Source: Ruegeria sp. A3M17
Lineage (GTDB): Bacteria > Pseudomonadota > Alphaproteobacteria > Rhodobacterales > Rhodobacteraceae
Length of the DNA stretch: 64,000 nucleotides
Assembly (NCBI RefSeq): GCF_003318255.1
Contig: NZ_QOCF01000028.1
Span: 310,001-374,000 of the forward strand
Direction: 5' to 3'
Shown here: positions 52,754 to 62,348 of the stretch, one piece after another
Layout of the letters: every line of letters starts with the position of its first letter
Position numbering within the stretch: the stretch's first letter is position 1
Made by a program: the position numbers and the translations under genes
The notes under the pieces: generated by a model
Told to the model about the DNA's origin: nothing
What the model saw: only the letters and a program-made list of their open reading frames with translations
Databases searched by the model: none

Positions 52754-53714
52754 CAACCATCTCCGAATGTTTGTTGTCCAACGCCAGGTCGGCCACGCCC
52801 ATTGCCAGTGCAGGGGCCAGAAGGTAGCCGTGGCGATAAAGGCCATTTGCGTAAATTGTCCGTCCCAGCCGCCGAATACGCGGCAGGTTGTCGGGGAAAG
52901 CGGGGCGCAGATCGACGCCGATTTCCAACACTTCAGCCTCACCAAAGGCGGGGTTCAGGGCGTAGGCTGCGCTCAACAACTCAAGCATCGAGCGTGCGGT
53001 AATTCGGCTGCTGTCCTCGGATTCGATCATTGTTGCGCCCAGCATGTAGACGCCGTCGCCGCGTGGAACGATATACAGCGGCATCCGGGGATGAAGCAGG
53101 CGAATAGGCCGGGTCAGTGTCACGTCTGGGCACCGGATCACCAGCATCTCTCCCTTCACGCCGCGCAAGTCCTGCAGGTTTTCGCGCGCGCGCAGACCCC
53201 GGCAATCAATGGCGTTGTCCAGCCCTGTCGGCGCACGCACATGGTGGAATTCAACGCCGAGATTCTGAAGCTGGCGTGACAGATCCAGCAAGGCCTGTCG
53301 CGGGTTCAAATGGGCCTCGGCATCAAAGTAGAGACCCTTTCCGAAACCGTGAAGATCAGGCTCTAATTCAACAATTTCGTCGGCGCCAACTTTGAAAAAC
53401 CTCTCAGTTCTGCGGGCGAAACGGCGCAGATCCGGCAGGTCCCGTGGGTTAGCAACAACCAGTGTGCCACGTCTGTGGACCTGAGTGCGCTTAGCCCACC
53501 AGTCAACTGCCAATTGCCCCAGACGCAGGACAGGTTCCTCGGCGTTTTCATACTCACACCAAGGTGCCAACATTCCGCCCGCCCACCAAGAGCAGCCATG
53601 CGGCCCCGGCGCACCGCCAGAATCAAACACCTGAACCTTGGCCCCGCGCGCGACAAGCTCGGACGCGACGGCCAACCCGGCCACGCCTGCCCCGATGACT
53701 GACCAGACGGTCAC
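52737..53714 (-). CDS. thiO: glycine oxidase ThiO
   Basis: 325 residues from GTG 53714, overlapping the thiD stop (GTGA). The FAD-binding GAGVAGLAVASELVARGAKVQVFD at the N-terminus, CSWWAGGMLAPWCEYE and the C-terminal NGLYRHGYLLAPALA are the ThiO pattern. It oxidises glycine to dehydroglycine for the thiazole ring, the oxygen-dependent alternative to ThiH. Confidence 0.94.
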   Translation of the reverse strand: MTVWSVIGAGVAGLAVASELVARGAKVQVFDSGGAPGPHGCSWWAGGMLAPWCEYENAEEPVLRLGQLAVDWWAKRTQVHRRGTLVVANPRDLPDLRRFARRTERFFKVGADEIVELEPDLHGFGKGLYFDAEAHLNPRQALLDLSRQLQNLGVEFHHVRAPTGLDNAIDCRGLRARENLQDLRGVKGEMLVIRCPDVTLTRPIRLLHPRMPLYIVPRGDGVYMLGATMIESEDSSRITARSMLELLSAAYALNPAFGEAEVLEIGVDLRPAFPDNLPRIRRLGRTIYANGLYRHGYLLAPALAMGVADLALDNKHSEMVDEDRT

Positions 53715-54514
53715 GCGGGCCAAACCTGATGGAAGTGGTGCACCGGCCCGTGGCCTTGCCCGATTTTCAAGGCATCGGCCTGTGCGATGGCGCCCTGCAG
53801 ATAATAATGTGCTTGGGCTACGGCCTGTGTCAGCGAAAGGTCCTTGGCCAACCCGGCCGCTATGGATGAGGACAGGGTGCAGCCGGTTCCGTGGGTGTTG
53901 CGGGTCCGTCGGCGCGGCGCTTGAAACTGAGCAATCACGCCCGAATGTGAGATCAATATGTCGTGGCAGATGTTGCCCTTGCCGTGACCGCCCTTCATCA
54001 GAACCGCGCCAGCGCCAAGTGCACACAGATCTTGCCCTTGTGCGATCATCTGTTCGAAGCCGTCCGCGGACTCAGAGCCCAACAGACAGGCTGCTTCGGG
54101 CAGGTTTGGTGTCAACACGGTCGCGCGTGGCAACAATACGTCGCGCAGGGTTTGGATCGCCTCTTCTGCCAGCAAGGCATCGCCGGATTTCGCAATCATG
54201 ACCGGATCTAAAACCACCGGCCCGTCAAAATCTGCGATACTGTCTGCGACACATTGGATGATCTGAGGGGTAGCCAGCATTCCAATCTTGATCGCGCCAA
54301 CATCCAGGTCGGTCAGAACAGCCTCGATCTGGGCTGCAATGACGTCCAGAGGGATGCCATGCACCGCCGTAACCGCGCGAGTATTCTGCGCCGTCACGGC
54401 GGTAATCACGCTGGCCCCGTAAACGCCGAGCGCCGACATTGCCTTGAGGTCTGCCTGAATTCCAGCCCCTCCGCCGCTGTCAGATCCTGCGATTGTTAAG
54501 GCAATGGGTGCCAT
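53711..54514 (-). CDS. thiD: HMP / HMP-phosphate kinase
   Basis: 267 residues from ATG 54514 (CGGAGC 7 bases upstream). Ribokinase-like fold with IAGSDSGGGAGIQADLKAMSALGVYGASVITAVTAQNT and the C-terminal NTHGTGCTLSSSIAAGLAKG-like anion hole with catalytic Asp region. First gene after the riboswitch, so both salvaged and any de novo HMP are funnelled through it. Confidence 0.96.
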   Translation of the reverse strand: MAPIALTIAGSDSGGGAGIQADLKAMSALGVYGASVITAVTAQNTRAVTAVHGIPLDVIAAQIEAVLTDLDVGAIKIGMLATPQIIQCVADSIADFDGPVVLDPVMIAKSGDALLAEEAIQTLRDVLLPRATVLTPNLPEAACLLGSESADGFEQMIAQGQDLCALGAGAVLMKGGHGKGNICHDILISHSGVIAQFQAPRRRTRNTHGTGCTLSSSIAAGLAKDLSLTQAVAQAHYYLQGAIAQADALKIGQGHGPVHHFHQVWPA

Positions 54515-54572
54515 GTCGTTGCTCCGGTTCAAAATGGGCAACGGGCATGGAAAACGTCTAAGCACTATAAGA

Positions 54573-54659
54573 CCGTTCCCTACGCCGGTATTGCCCGGAT
54601 CAGGTTCGATGGGTTAGCGCGTTCACGCCTCTCAGCCCCCAAACAGGGCACCCCAACGG
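54573..54659 (-). promoter_or_regulatory. TPP riboswitch
   Basis: Read on the minus strand, the region has the THI-element core: GGGGTGCCC, GGGCTGAGAGG, AACCC, GAACCTGATCCGGG and CAATACCGGCGTAGGGAAC in the right order, closed by P1 (CCGTT at 54655-54659 strand end with AACGG at 54573-54577). It precedes thiD by about 58 bases and should switch the whole operon off when thiamine diphosphate is plentiful. I see no clear T-run after it, so control of translation start is more likely than termination. Confidence 0.95.
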
Positions 54660-54743
54660 TTGGGGCGACACTCTCAGGGGATGGCGGGGGAATCAAGGGC
54701 CAATTTTGGTGCAGATCGCGGTTAAACTGGACTTATAAAATGC

Positions 54744-54774
54744 AAAAGCCGGCCTCAACGGGCCGGCTTTTGTT
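54744..54774. terminator. intrinsic terminator downstream of dnaJ
   Basis: An 11-bp stem AAAAGCCGGCC / GGCCGGCTTTT (54744-54754 with 54761-54771, 6-nt loop) lies 21 bases beyond the dnaJ stop. T-runs exist on both strands. Confidence 0.9.
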
Positions 54775-54794
54775 TGATGTTCAGATGTGCAGGT

Positions 54795-55949
54795 TCAGCC
54801 CTTCATACCGTCCCAAAATGTCTTGACGGAAGAGAAAAAGCTTTTTGATTCCGGGTGGTTATCTTCGCCCAAATCGTCGAACTCACGCAGAAGCTCTTTC
54901 TGACGGCTGGTCAGATTGACTGGGGTTTCAACGGCCAGTTCGATGAACATGTCGCCAACGCCACCGCCGCGAAGGGCGGGCATGCCTTTGCTGCGCAAGC
55001 GCATCTGACGTCCTGACTGGCTGCCAGCCGGAATTTGCACGCGACCGCGGCCACCGTCGATGGTGGGCACTTCGATCGAGCCGCCCAGCGCTGCCTTGGC
55101 CATGCTGACCGGAACGCGGCAATACAGGTTCACACTGTCGCGTTCGAACAGCCTGTGGTCTGACACCTCGACAAATATGTAGAGATCACCAGGTGGGCCA
55201 CCGCGCATCCCGGCCTCACCTTCGCCCGCAAGACGGATGCGTGTGCCGGTTTCCACACCGGCGGGAATGTTGACCGACAGCGCGCGATCTTTTTCGACGC
55301 GTCCGGCACCGCCGCAAGACTTACAGGGGTTCTTGATGATCTGACCCAGACCCGAACAGGTCGGGCACGACCGTTCAACTGTGAAAAAGCCCTGTTGCGC
55401 CCGCACTTTCCCCATGCCCGAACAGGTCGGGCAGGTTGTTGGCTCAACCCCGCCTTCCGCACCCGAGCCGTCACAGGCCGAGCAGGCCACGGCAGCAGGC
55501 ACGTTAATCGTCTTTTGCAGGCCCGAGAACGCTTCTTCCAAACTTACGCGCAGGTTGTAACGCAGGTCTGACCCGCGCGCGGCCCGTCGACCACCCCCGG
55601 TAGCACCGCGCTGACCACCCATGAAATCGCCGAACAGGTCGTCGAACACGTCCGAGAAGGCGCTGGAGAAATCGCCCTGCCCGCCAAATCCGCCGCCGGG
55701 ACGGCCACCGCCGCCCATACCGTTTTCAAACGCGGCATGACCAAAACGGTCATACGCGGCCTTTTTTTCGGCATCGCGCAAGACATCGTAAGCTTCGTTC
55801 GCTTCCTTGAACTGAGCCTCGGAATCCGGGTTGTCCTTGTTGCGATCGGGATGCAATTCCTTGGCTTTCGTTCGAAAGCCCTTCTTGATCTCGTCCGCTG
55901 ATGCGCCCTTGGACACGCCGAGCACATCATAGTAGTCGCGTTTTGACAT
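54795..55949 (-). CDS. dnaJ: chaperone DnaJ
   Basis: 384 residues from ATG 55949 (AAGGAA upstream). J domain at 1-70 with HPD (KELHPDRNK), Gly/Phe-rich linker (about 75-125), four CxxCxGxG zinc repeats (about 145-215) and C-terminal substrate domains. It stimulates the DnaK ATPase. Second gene of the dnaKJ operon. Confidence 0.98.
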   Translation of the reverse strand: MSKRDYYDVLGVSKGASADEIKKGFRTKAKELHPDRNKDNPDSEAQFKEANEAYDVLRDAEKKAAYDRFGHAAFENGMGGGGRPGGGFGGQGDFSSAFSDVFDDLFGDFMGGQRGATGGGRRAARGSDLRYNLRVSLEEAFSGLQKTINVPAAVACSACDGSGAEGGVEPTTCPTCSGMGKVRAQQGFFTVERSCPTCSGLGQIIKNPCKSCGGAGRVEKDRALSVNIPAGVETGTRIRLAGEGEAGMRGGPPGDLYIFVEVSDHRLFERDSVNLYCRVPVSMAKAALGGSIEVPTIDGGRGRVQIPAGSQSGRQMRLRSKGMPALRGGGVGDMFIELAVETPVNLTSRQKELLREFDDLGEDNHPESKSFFSSVKTFWDGMKG

Positions 55950-55977
55950 CAGTATTTCCTTCTGCCGCAACGTAATC

Positions 55978-56004
55978 GGGCCGGCCCGGTGACCGGACCG
56001 GCCC
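55978..56004 (-). promoter_or_regulatory. intercistronic stem-loop between dnaK and dnaJ
   Basis: A GC-rich two-part hairpin (GGGCCGG 55978-55984 with CCGGCCC 55998-56004, inner CCGGT/ACCGG) lies in the 74-base gap. With no T-run, it probably lowers or processes read-through so that less DnaJ than DnaK is made. Confidence 0.6.
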
Positions 56005-56023
56005 AAATTGGCCCGGTTTCCCG

Positions 56024-57934
56024 TTACTTACGCTTTTCGTCGTCAAGATCTTCGAATTCGGCATCGACGATATCGTCTTCACCAGCCGGAGCAGCATCCG
56101 CCGCCGCAGGCTCATCCTCGGTCTCTTCAGACTGCGCTTTGTAGATGGCTTCGCCCAGCTTCATGGCGGCTTCGGTCACGTTCTGAATGCCTGACTTGAT
56201 CTTGTCGGCATTCTCGGTTTCCAGCTCGTCCTTCAGCGCGACAATCGCCAGCTCGATGGCTTCGATGGTGGTCGGGTCGACCTTGTCGGCATGCTCTTCC
56301 ATCGACTTCTCGGTCGAGTGGATGAGGCTTTCCGCCTGGTTCTTCGCCTCGATCAGCTCGCGGCGCTCCTTGTCCGCCTCGGCGTTCTCTTCGGCGTCCT
56401 TGACCATCTTGTCGATATCTTCATCCGACAGACCACCCGATGCCTGGATGGTGATCTTCTGCTCTTTGCCGGTGCCTTTGTCCTTGGCCGAAACCGAGAC
56501 AATGCCGTTGGCGTCGATGTCAAAAGTCACCTCGATCTGAGGCATGCCGCGCGGTGCCGGCGGGATATCTTCAAGGTTGAACTGACCCAGGATCTTGTTG
56601 TCCGCAGCCATTTCGCGCTCACCCTGAAAACAGCGGATGGTCACAGCATTCTGGTTGTCCTCGGCGGTCGAGAAGACCTGAGACTTTTTCGTCGGGATCG
56701 TGGTGTTGCGGTCGATCAGGCGGGTGAACACGCCACCCAGCGTCTCGATACCCAGCGAAAGCGGGGTTACATCCAGCAGAACCACGTCTTTGACGTCACC
56801 CTGCAGAACACCGGCCTGAATGGCCGCGCCCATGGCAACGACTTCGTCCGGGTTCACACCCTTGTGCGGCTCTTTGCCAAAGAACTTGGTGACCTCTTCG
56901 ATCACCTTCGGCATGCGGGTCATACCACCGACCAGAACAACCTCATCAATGTCGCCCGCCGACAGACCGGCATCTTTCAATGCGGCCTGACAGGGTTTCA
57001 TCGACTTCTTGATCAGATCGCCGACCAGAGATTCCAGCTTGGCACGGGTCAGCTTCATGACCATGTGCAGCGGCTGACCGTTGGCGCCCATCGAGATGAA
57101 CGGCTGGTTGATCTCGGTCTGCGAGGTCGAGGACAGTTCGATCTTGGCTTTTTCAGCGGCTTCTTTCAGGCGCTGCAGGGCCATCTTGTCGCTGGACAGA
57201 TCGACACCGTGTTCCTTTTTGAACTCATCCGCCAGGTAGTTGACGATGCGCATGTCAAAGTCTTCACCACCCAGGAAGGTGTCGCCATTGGTCGATTTGA
57301 CCTCGAACAACCCGTCGTCGATTTCCAGAATGGTCACGTCGAACGTACCACCGCCAAGGTCATAGACCGCGATGGTTTGGGTTTCTTCTTTGTCCAGACC
57401 ATAGGCCAGCGCAGCCGCTGTCGGTTCGTTGATGATCCGCAGCACTTCCAGACCGGCGATTTTACCTGCGTCTTTGGTGGCCTGACGCTGAGCGTCATTA
57501 AAATACGCGGGAACGGTGATGACCGCCTGTGTGACTTCTTCACCCAGATAGCTCTCGGCGGTTTCCTTCATCTTGCCCAGAGTAAAGGCCGAAATCTGGC
57601 TTGGGGAGTATTTTTCACCGCGGGCTTCCACCCACGCGTCACCGTTGCCGCCATCCACGATGGCGTACGGCACCATTTTCTTGTCCTTCTGGACTTCTGC
57701 ATCATCCACACGACGACCGATCAGACGCTTGACGCCAAAGATCGTGTTGTCGGGGTTGGTGACCGCCTGACGTTTTGCAGGCTGACCAACCAGACGCTCA
57801 TCTTCGGTGAAGGCGACGATCGAAGGCGTGGTCCGCGCCCCTTCTGCGTTTTCGATGACCTTTGGCTGAGAGCCGTCCATGATGGCCACACACGAGTTGG
57901 TGGTGCCGAGGTCAATACCGATTACTTTTCCCAT
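56024..57934 (-). CDS. dnaK: chaperone DnaK (Hsp70)
   Basis: 636 residues, full length. [21 protein letters not shown] starts the ATPase domain, [17 protein letters not shown] and [12 protein letters not shown] are further phosphate and connect motifs, the substrate-binding domain follows from about residue 390, and the tail ends with the acidic [18 protein letters not shown]. Expression is expected under heat-shock control (promoter at 58045-58073). Confidence 0.99.
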   Translation of the reverse strand: MGKVIGIDLGTTNSCVAIMDGSQPKVIENAEGARTTPSIVAFTEDERLVGQPAKRQAVTNPDNTIFGVKRLIGRRVDDAEVQKDKKMVPYAIVDGGNGDAWVEARGEKYSPSQISAFTLGKMKETAESYLGEEVTQAVITVPAYFNDAQRQATKDAGKIAGLEVLRIINEPTAAALAYGLDKEETQTIAVYDLGGGTFDVTILEIDDGLFEVKSTNGDTFLGGEDFDMRIVNYLADEFKKEHGVDLSSDKMALQRLKEAAEKAKIELSSTSQTEINQPFISMGANGQPLHMVMKLTRAKLESLVGDLIKKSMKPCQAALKDAGLSAGDIDEVVLVGGMTRMPKVIEEVTKFFGKEPHKGVNPDEVVAMGAAIQAGVLQGDVKDVVLLDVTPLSLGIETLGGVFTRLIDRNTTIPTKKSQVFSTAEDNQNAVTIRCFQGEREMAADNKILGQFNLEDIPPAPRGMPQIEVTFDIDANGIVSVSAKDKGTGKEQKITIQASGGLSDEDIDKMVKDAEENAEADKERRELIEAKNQAESLIHSTEKSMEEHADKVDPTTIEAIELAIVALKDELETENADKIKSGIQNVTEAAMKLGEAIYKAQSEETEDEPAAADAAPAGEDDIVDAEFEDLDDEKRK

Positions 57935-58044
57935 ATGTTCAATCCCTTTCTCTTCAAGGCGATGTCTCGAGGTCCGGACCCGTTATGGCATCCGGTCCCG
58001 ATCTGGTTTGCGCAACAGCACTACACCATCGCGCGTCCCGGCGT

Positions 58045-58073
58045 ATATAAGGGCGAGATCAGAGGCCTGCAAG
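58045..58073 (-). promoter_or_regulatory. heat-shock (sigma-32-type) promoter of dnaK
   Basis: On the minus strand CTTG (58070-58073) and CTTATAT (58045-58051) are 18 bases apart and match the alphaproteobacterial RpoH consensus CTTG-N17/18-CYTATNT. It lies about 110 bases before the dnaK start. Confidence 0.75.
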
Positions 58074-58147
58074 CGGTGTAAAAGGCAGGTTTTCGGGAAT
58101 CTGCGGCCTTTTTTGGCAAGGTTTTGGCAAGGATTGGGGAATCTTCA

Positions 58148-58750
58148 ATGGCGCGGCTGCATTTGCGCGGATTTGACATCAGAAAAGCCTATCTGGACGT
58201 TGCGGCACAAACGCAACTGATTGAGGCGTTGCGCCCGATTCTGAAATCTGCGCCGCTGTTCCGGCCTGTCACGCCTTCTGGCAAGGAAATGTCGGTGCGC
58301 ATGACCTCGGCCGGGGCGCTTGGCTGGGTCACTGACAAAGGGGGCTACCGATATCAGGCGCAGCACCCTAAAGGAACGGTGTGGCCCGACATTCCTGAAA
58401 CGATACTGGGCATCTGGCGCAAGCTTGCCAGCAACCAACGCGATCCAGATTGCTGTCTGATCAACTATTACGGCGAAGGTGCGCGCATGGGGTTGCATCA
58501 GGACAAGGACGAGGCAGATTTTTCTTGGCCCGTCTTGTCGATATCCCTAGGCGACGACGCCCTTTTCCGCATCGGAAACGAAAGCCGGGGCGGCAAGACC
58601 GAGTCGATCTGGCTGAACTCCGGCGACGTTGTTGTCATGGGCGGCCCCGCCCGCCTGACCTATCACGGGGTAGACCGCATCCGTTTCGGTTCGTCCAAGC
58701 TGTTGCCCAAGGGCGGGCGGATCAACCTGACTTTACGGGTCGCGAATTAG
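58148..58750 (+). CDS. alkB: AlkB-family dioxygenase
   Basis: 200 residues from ATG 58148 (GGGGA upstream). Fe(II)/2-oxoglutarate enzyme that removes methyl groups from alkylated DNA or RNA bases. The metal triad is in LHQDKDEADFSWPVLSISLGDDALFRIG (His, Asp) and YHGVDRI (His), with the 2-oxoglutarate arginine in RINLTLR. Its stop overlaps the convergent permease gene by 4 bases. Confidence 0.95.
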   Translation: MARLHLRGFDIRKAYLDVAAQTQLIEALRPILKSAPLFRPVTPSGKEMSVRMTSAGALGWVTDKGGYRYQAQHPKGTVWPDIPETILGIWRKLASNQRDPDCCLINYYGEGARMGLHQDKDEADFSWPVLSISLGDDALFRIGNESRGGKTESIWLNSGDVVVMGGPARLTYHGVDRIRFGSSKLLPKGGRINLTLRVAN

Positions 58751-59568
58751 CGGCGTGCGCCCCAACTGGCCGAGACATGCTGACGGGTGTAAAAAATCCC
58801 CAGCAATCCAATCATCAACAAGGCCAGCCCAACCCAGACCGCATATTCCCAACTGGAATTGCGCGGGAAGTAGTTACGAAAGACAAAGCCGCGGCATTGG
58901 TCGATTATGTGAAACAACGGGTTCCAGGCAAAGAAACTCAGCATGAAGCCCCCCAGCGCATTTCCTACAACCATTTTGCCTGAAAAAATCATGTTCATGC
59001 GCCGATACACGTTTTTCAGAATTTCAGAAGTCCCTGGGAACCACGGCTTGATCGCCATGAAAACAACGCCCACCGCACATCCTGTAAACCAGGCCAGAAT
59101 CAGCATATAGAACGCGCCGCCCGGCTCTTGGATCTCTAGCGGCTCAATAATAACGCTGTAGGCGAAGAGGATCACAAGGATCGAGACCAATTGCGTATAA
59201 AGCGATCCGAAGGCAGTCGCCAACAATGCGACCATCATATTCATCGGAGAGTGCAGCATCATCGGGTTGTTTCCTGTAGCCACGCCAGCGACCGCCGAGA
59301 CGGCCTTAATGTGGGTCAGAAACAGAAAGACACCTGATAACAGAAACAGGATAAAGTTGCCCCTGATCTTGGCCACACGTGTGCCCAGCATCGTCATGAT
59401 CAGGTAAAACACAGTCACAAGTGCGAGAATTTGTACGATATTCACAATGATTGCGATCACGGCATTCGCATGATTGGAACGTATCCCACGCACCACCGCG
59501 TGATAGATAAGCTCAGCAGTCGTGAAAGCGCTGCCCAGAAGCGTCTGTTTTCGCTTAAAATAAAACAC
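58747..59568 (-). CDS. ABC-2 type polysaccharide exporter permease (KpsM-like)
   Basis: 273 residues, GTG start 59568 with only a weak ribosome binding site; six hydrophobic helices after an amphipathic N-terminus. FSGKMVVGNALGGFMLSFFAWNPLFHIIDQCRGFVFRNYFP is the C-terminal pattern of capsule and O-antigen ABC-2 permeases. The partner ATPase is not in the window. It is divergent from the cysQ-kdsB-galE group, which supports a capsule or LPS role. Confidence 0.85.
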   Translation of the reverse strand: MFYFKRKQTLLGSAFTTAELIYHAVVRGIRSNHANAVIAIIVNIVQILALVTVFYLIMTMLGTRVAKIRGNFILFLLSGVFLFLTHIKAVSAVAGVATGNNPMMLHSPMNMMVALLATAFGSLYTQLVSILVILFAYSVIIEPLEIQEPGGAFYMLILAWFTGCAVGVVFMAIKPWFPGTSEILKNVYRRMNMIFSGKMVVGNALGGFMLSFFAWNPLFHIIDQCRGFVFRNYFPRNSSWEYAVWVGLALLMIGLLGIFYTRQHVSASWGARR

Positions 59569-59691
59569 TCAGTGCACTCTTTCCCGCTGAACTGCCTGCA
59601 AACTGCCACGAAATTCTTGCCGTTCCGTAACCGGCACAGCATAAGGCTCACAAGGATTTCGATCAACAAACTACAGCAACGGAGCATTTTT

Positions 59692-60489
59692 GTGACCTAT
59701 GACGCCCTTATTCCCGTAATCAGACGTCTGGCGCTGGAAGCCGGGGACACGATCATGCAGATCTACGAGGCAGATGATTTCGACGTCAAAGTCAAATCCG
59801 ACGCCAGCCCCGTGACCGAAGCGGACGAGGCCGCCGATGACCTGATTTCGGCAGGCTTGCGCGCGGTGTTCCCGGATATTCTGCTGGTGACCGAAGAACA
59901 GGCCGCATCACATTCCGAAAAAGGCGACACATTTTTGATCGTCGATCCGCTGGACGGAACCAAGGAGTTCATCAACCGGCGCGGTGATTTTACCGTGAAC
60001 ATCGCACTGGTCGAAAACGGAGTGCCAACCCGCGGCGTTGTGTATGCACCGGCCAAGGGGCGCATATTCTACACGCAAGCAGACGGTCAATCGGTTGAGG
60101 AAACCGGCGCGCTGGATAAGGCCCAGGCCGGGGATGTCATCCCGATTTCGGTGTCTGAGCCGGACAATTCGGCACTTTTGATCGTCGCCTCAAAATCGCA
60201 CCGCGATCAGGCGACCGAGGATTACATCAACAAATATCAGGTCAAGGACAGCAAAAGCGCAGGCTCGTCCCTGAAGTTCTGTCTGGTCGCGACTGGAGAA
60301 GCGGATTTGTATCCCCGCGTTGGCCGCACAATGGAATGGGACACCGCCGCAGGTCATGCCGTGCTGGCTGGCGCGGGCGGTAAGGTGGTTCGTTTCGATG
60401 ATCACTCGTCATTGAACTATGGCAAGGACGGCTATGCAAACCCGTTCTTTATCGCCTACGCTCCGGGCGTTGACCTGAAGGAGGCCTGA
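59692..60489 (+). CDS. cysQ: 3'(2'),5'-bisphosphate nucleotidase CysQ
   Basis: 265 residues from GTG 59692 (GGAG 7 bases upstream). Inositol-phosphatase fold with TEEQ, DPLDGTKEFINRRGDFTVNIAL and WDTAAGHAVLAGAGG as metal-binding motifs. It clears adenosine 3',5'-bisphosphate from sulfate assimilation or sulfotransfer. Its stop overlaps the kdsB start by one base (TGATG). Confidence 0.93.
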   Translation: MTYDALIPVIRRLALEAGDTIMQIYEADDFDVKVKSDASPVTEADEAADDLISAGLRAVFPDILLVTEEQAASHSEKGDTFLIVDPLDGTKEFINRRGDFTVNIALVENGVPTRGVVYAPAKGRIFYTQADGQSVEETGALDKAQAGDVIPISVSEPDNSALLIVASKSHRDQATEDYINKYQVKDSKSAGSSLKFCLVATGEADLYPRVGRTMEWDTAAGHAVLAGAGGKVVRFDDHSSLNYGKDGYANPFFIAYAPGVDLKEA

Positions 60490-61289
60490 TGTCCGTATTG
60501 ATTGCCATCCCTGCCCGCTATGCCTCGACCCGCTACCCCGGTAAGCCGCTGGTTCCGCTGACCGGGGTAAGCGGCAATGCGATGACCCTGATTGAACGAT
60601 CCTGGCGCGCCGCCTGTTCCGTATCAGGCGTGGACAAAGTGGTTGTCGCTACCGATGACGACCGCATCCGCGACGTGGCCGAAGGTTTCGGGGCCGAGGT
60701 GGTGATGACATCCGAGACTTGCGGCAATGGCACCGAGCGCTGCGCCGAGGCCCATACTGCTCTGGGCGCGGGCTATGAGGTCGTGGTGAACCTGCAAGGG
60801 GATGCGCCATTGACACCACATTGGTTTGTCGAAGACCTGATCGCCGGTCTGCGCGCCGCACCCGAGGCAGGTGTCGCCACGCCGGTTCTGCGGTGTGACG
60901 GAGATGCTTTGAACAGCTTGCTGAACGATCGCAAAAACGGCCGGGTCGGCGGCACAACAGCCGTATTTGCGACCGATCACAGCGCAATGTATTTCTCGAA
61001 AGAAGTCGTGCCTTTTACTGCCGAAACTTTTGCTGGCACCGAACCGACACCGGTGTTTCACCATGTCGGCGTCTACGCCTATCGTCCTGATGCGCTGTCA
61101 GCCTATCCAACCTGGCCAGTAGGACCTTTGGAGCAATTGGAAGGGCTGGAACAGCTGCGCTTCATGGAAAATGGTCGCAAGGTTCTGTGCGTTGAGGTTG
61201 AGGCAAAGGGCCGTCAATTCTGGGAATTGAACAACCCACAAGATGTGCCGAAGCTCGAAGAGATGATGGCCGCGATGGGGTTGGATTGA
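60489..61289 (+). CDS. kdsB: 3-deoxy-manno-octulosonate cytidylyltransferase
   Basis: 266 residues. It makes CMP-Kdo for lipopolysaccharide or capsule. IPARYASTRYPGKPLVPLTG (nucleotide loop), VNLQGDAPLT and the late GPLEQLEGLEQLRFMENG motif are complete. QGDAP replaces the more common QGDEP; this variant also occurs in capsule-type KdsB. Confidence 0.93.
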   Translation: MSVLIAIPARYASTRYPGKPLVPLTGVSGNAMTLIERSWRAACSVSGVDKVVVATDDDRIRDVAEGFGAEVVMTSETCGNGTERCAEAHTALGAGYEVVVNLQGDAPLTPHWFVEDLIAGLRAAPEAGVATPVLRCDGDALNSLLNDRKNGRVGGTTAVFATDHSAMYFSKEVVPFTAETFAGTEPTPVFHHVGVYAYRPDALSAYPTWPVGPLEQLEGLEQLRFMENGRKVLCVEVEAKGRQFWELNNPQDVPKLEEMMAAMGLD

Positions 61290-61357
61290 ACCAATTTCAC
61301 CTGAACTCCGTTAATAACAACGCCTAACCGGGCGTGGCACCGCAATTTGGAACGATT

Positions 61358-62341
61358 ATGAAAAACATTCTTGTCACCGGCGGTGCCGGGTACATCGGAT
61401 CTCATGCCTGTAAGGCGCTTTCTCAGGCTGGTTATACGCCTGTAACCTTCGACAATTTGATTACCGGCTGGCAGGACGCGGTGAAATTTGGTCCGTTCGA
61501 ACAGGGCGATCTGATGGATCGTGCCCGGCTGGATGAGGTATTCGCCAAATACGAACCCTTGGCCGTGATGCATTTTGCCGCCCTCAGCCAAGTGGGTGAG
61601 GCCATGTCCGAGCCTGGCAAATACTGGTCCAACAACGTGACCGGATCGCTAAATTTGATCGAAGCGGCGGTGGCCGCCGGGTGTTTGAACTTTGTGTTCT
61701 CGTCCACCTGCGCCACCTATGGCGAGCATGACAATGTGGTGCTGGACGAAGACACGCCGCAACTGCCGCTGAACGCGTATGGCGCCTCAAAACGTGCCAT
61801 CGAAGATATCTTGCGCGATTTCGAGGCCGCGCACGGGCTGAACCACGTGATCTTTCGGTATTTCAACGTGGCCGGTGCCGACCCTGATGGCGAAGTGGGT
61901 GAGTTCCACCGCCCGGAAACCCACCTTGTGCCGCTGATGCTGGACGCCATCGACGGCAAGCGCGACGGATTGACCGTATTCGGGACCGACTACGACACAC
62001 CAGACGGCACCTGCATCCGCGACTATGTACATGTTTGCGATCTGGTCGATGCACACGTATTGGGATTGAACTGGTTGGAACAAGGCAAAGACAGCCGCGT
62101 CTTCAACCTGGGCACCGGATCGGGGTTTTCGGTGATGGAGGTGATCAGCCACTCCAACGCCGTCACCAACCGCGACGTGCCCTATTCGATTGGACCGCGC
62201 CGGGCTGGGGATTGCACAAAGTTGGTCTCTGGTTCTGTGCGCGCTGGTGAAGAACTTGGCTGGTCCCCCAAAAGGTCCACGTTAGAGACAATGATTGCCG
62301 ATGCGTGGCGCTGGCATCAGAACGGCCATTACGAAAAATGA
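61358..62341 (+). CDS. galE: UDP-glucose 4-epimerase
   Basis: 327 residues from ATG 61358. Short-chain dehydrogenase fold with NAD loop GGAGYIGSHACKAL, catalytic SSTCATYG and YGASKRA (Tyr-x3-Lys), then RYFNVAGADPDGEVGE and CIRDYVHVCDL. It supplies UDP-galactose for polysaccharides. The next gene starts 8 bases after its stop. Confidence 0.95.
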   Translation: MKNILVTGGAGYIGSHACKALSQAGYTPVTFDNLITGWQDAVKFGPFEQGDLMDRARLDEVFAKYEPLAVMHFAALSQVGEAMSEPGKYWSNNVTGSLNLIEAAVAAGCLNFVFSSTCATYGEHDNVVLDEDTPQLPLNAYGASKRAIEDILRDFEAAHGLNHVIFRYFNVAGADPDGEVGEFHRPETHLVPLMLDAIDGKRDGLTVFGTDYDTPDGTCIRDYVHVCDLVDAHVLGLNWLEQGKDSRVFNLGTGSGFSVMEVISHSNAVTNRDVPYSIGPRRAGDCTKLVSGSVRAGEELGWSPKRSTLETMIADAWRWHQNGHYEK

Positions 62342-62348
62342 GCTTATT

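Noticed and set aside
56291-58081. 596-codon plus-strand frame opposite dnaK
   Set aside because: It is antisense to a fully recognisable dnaK, results from its codon bias, and has no ribosome binding site or known domain.
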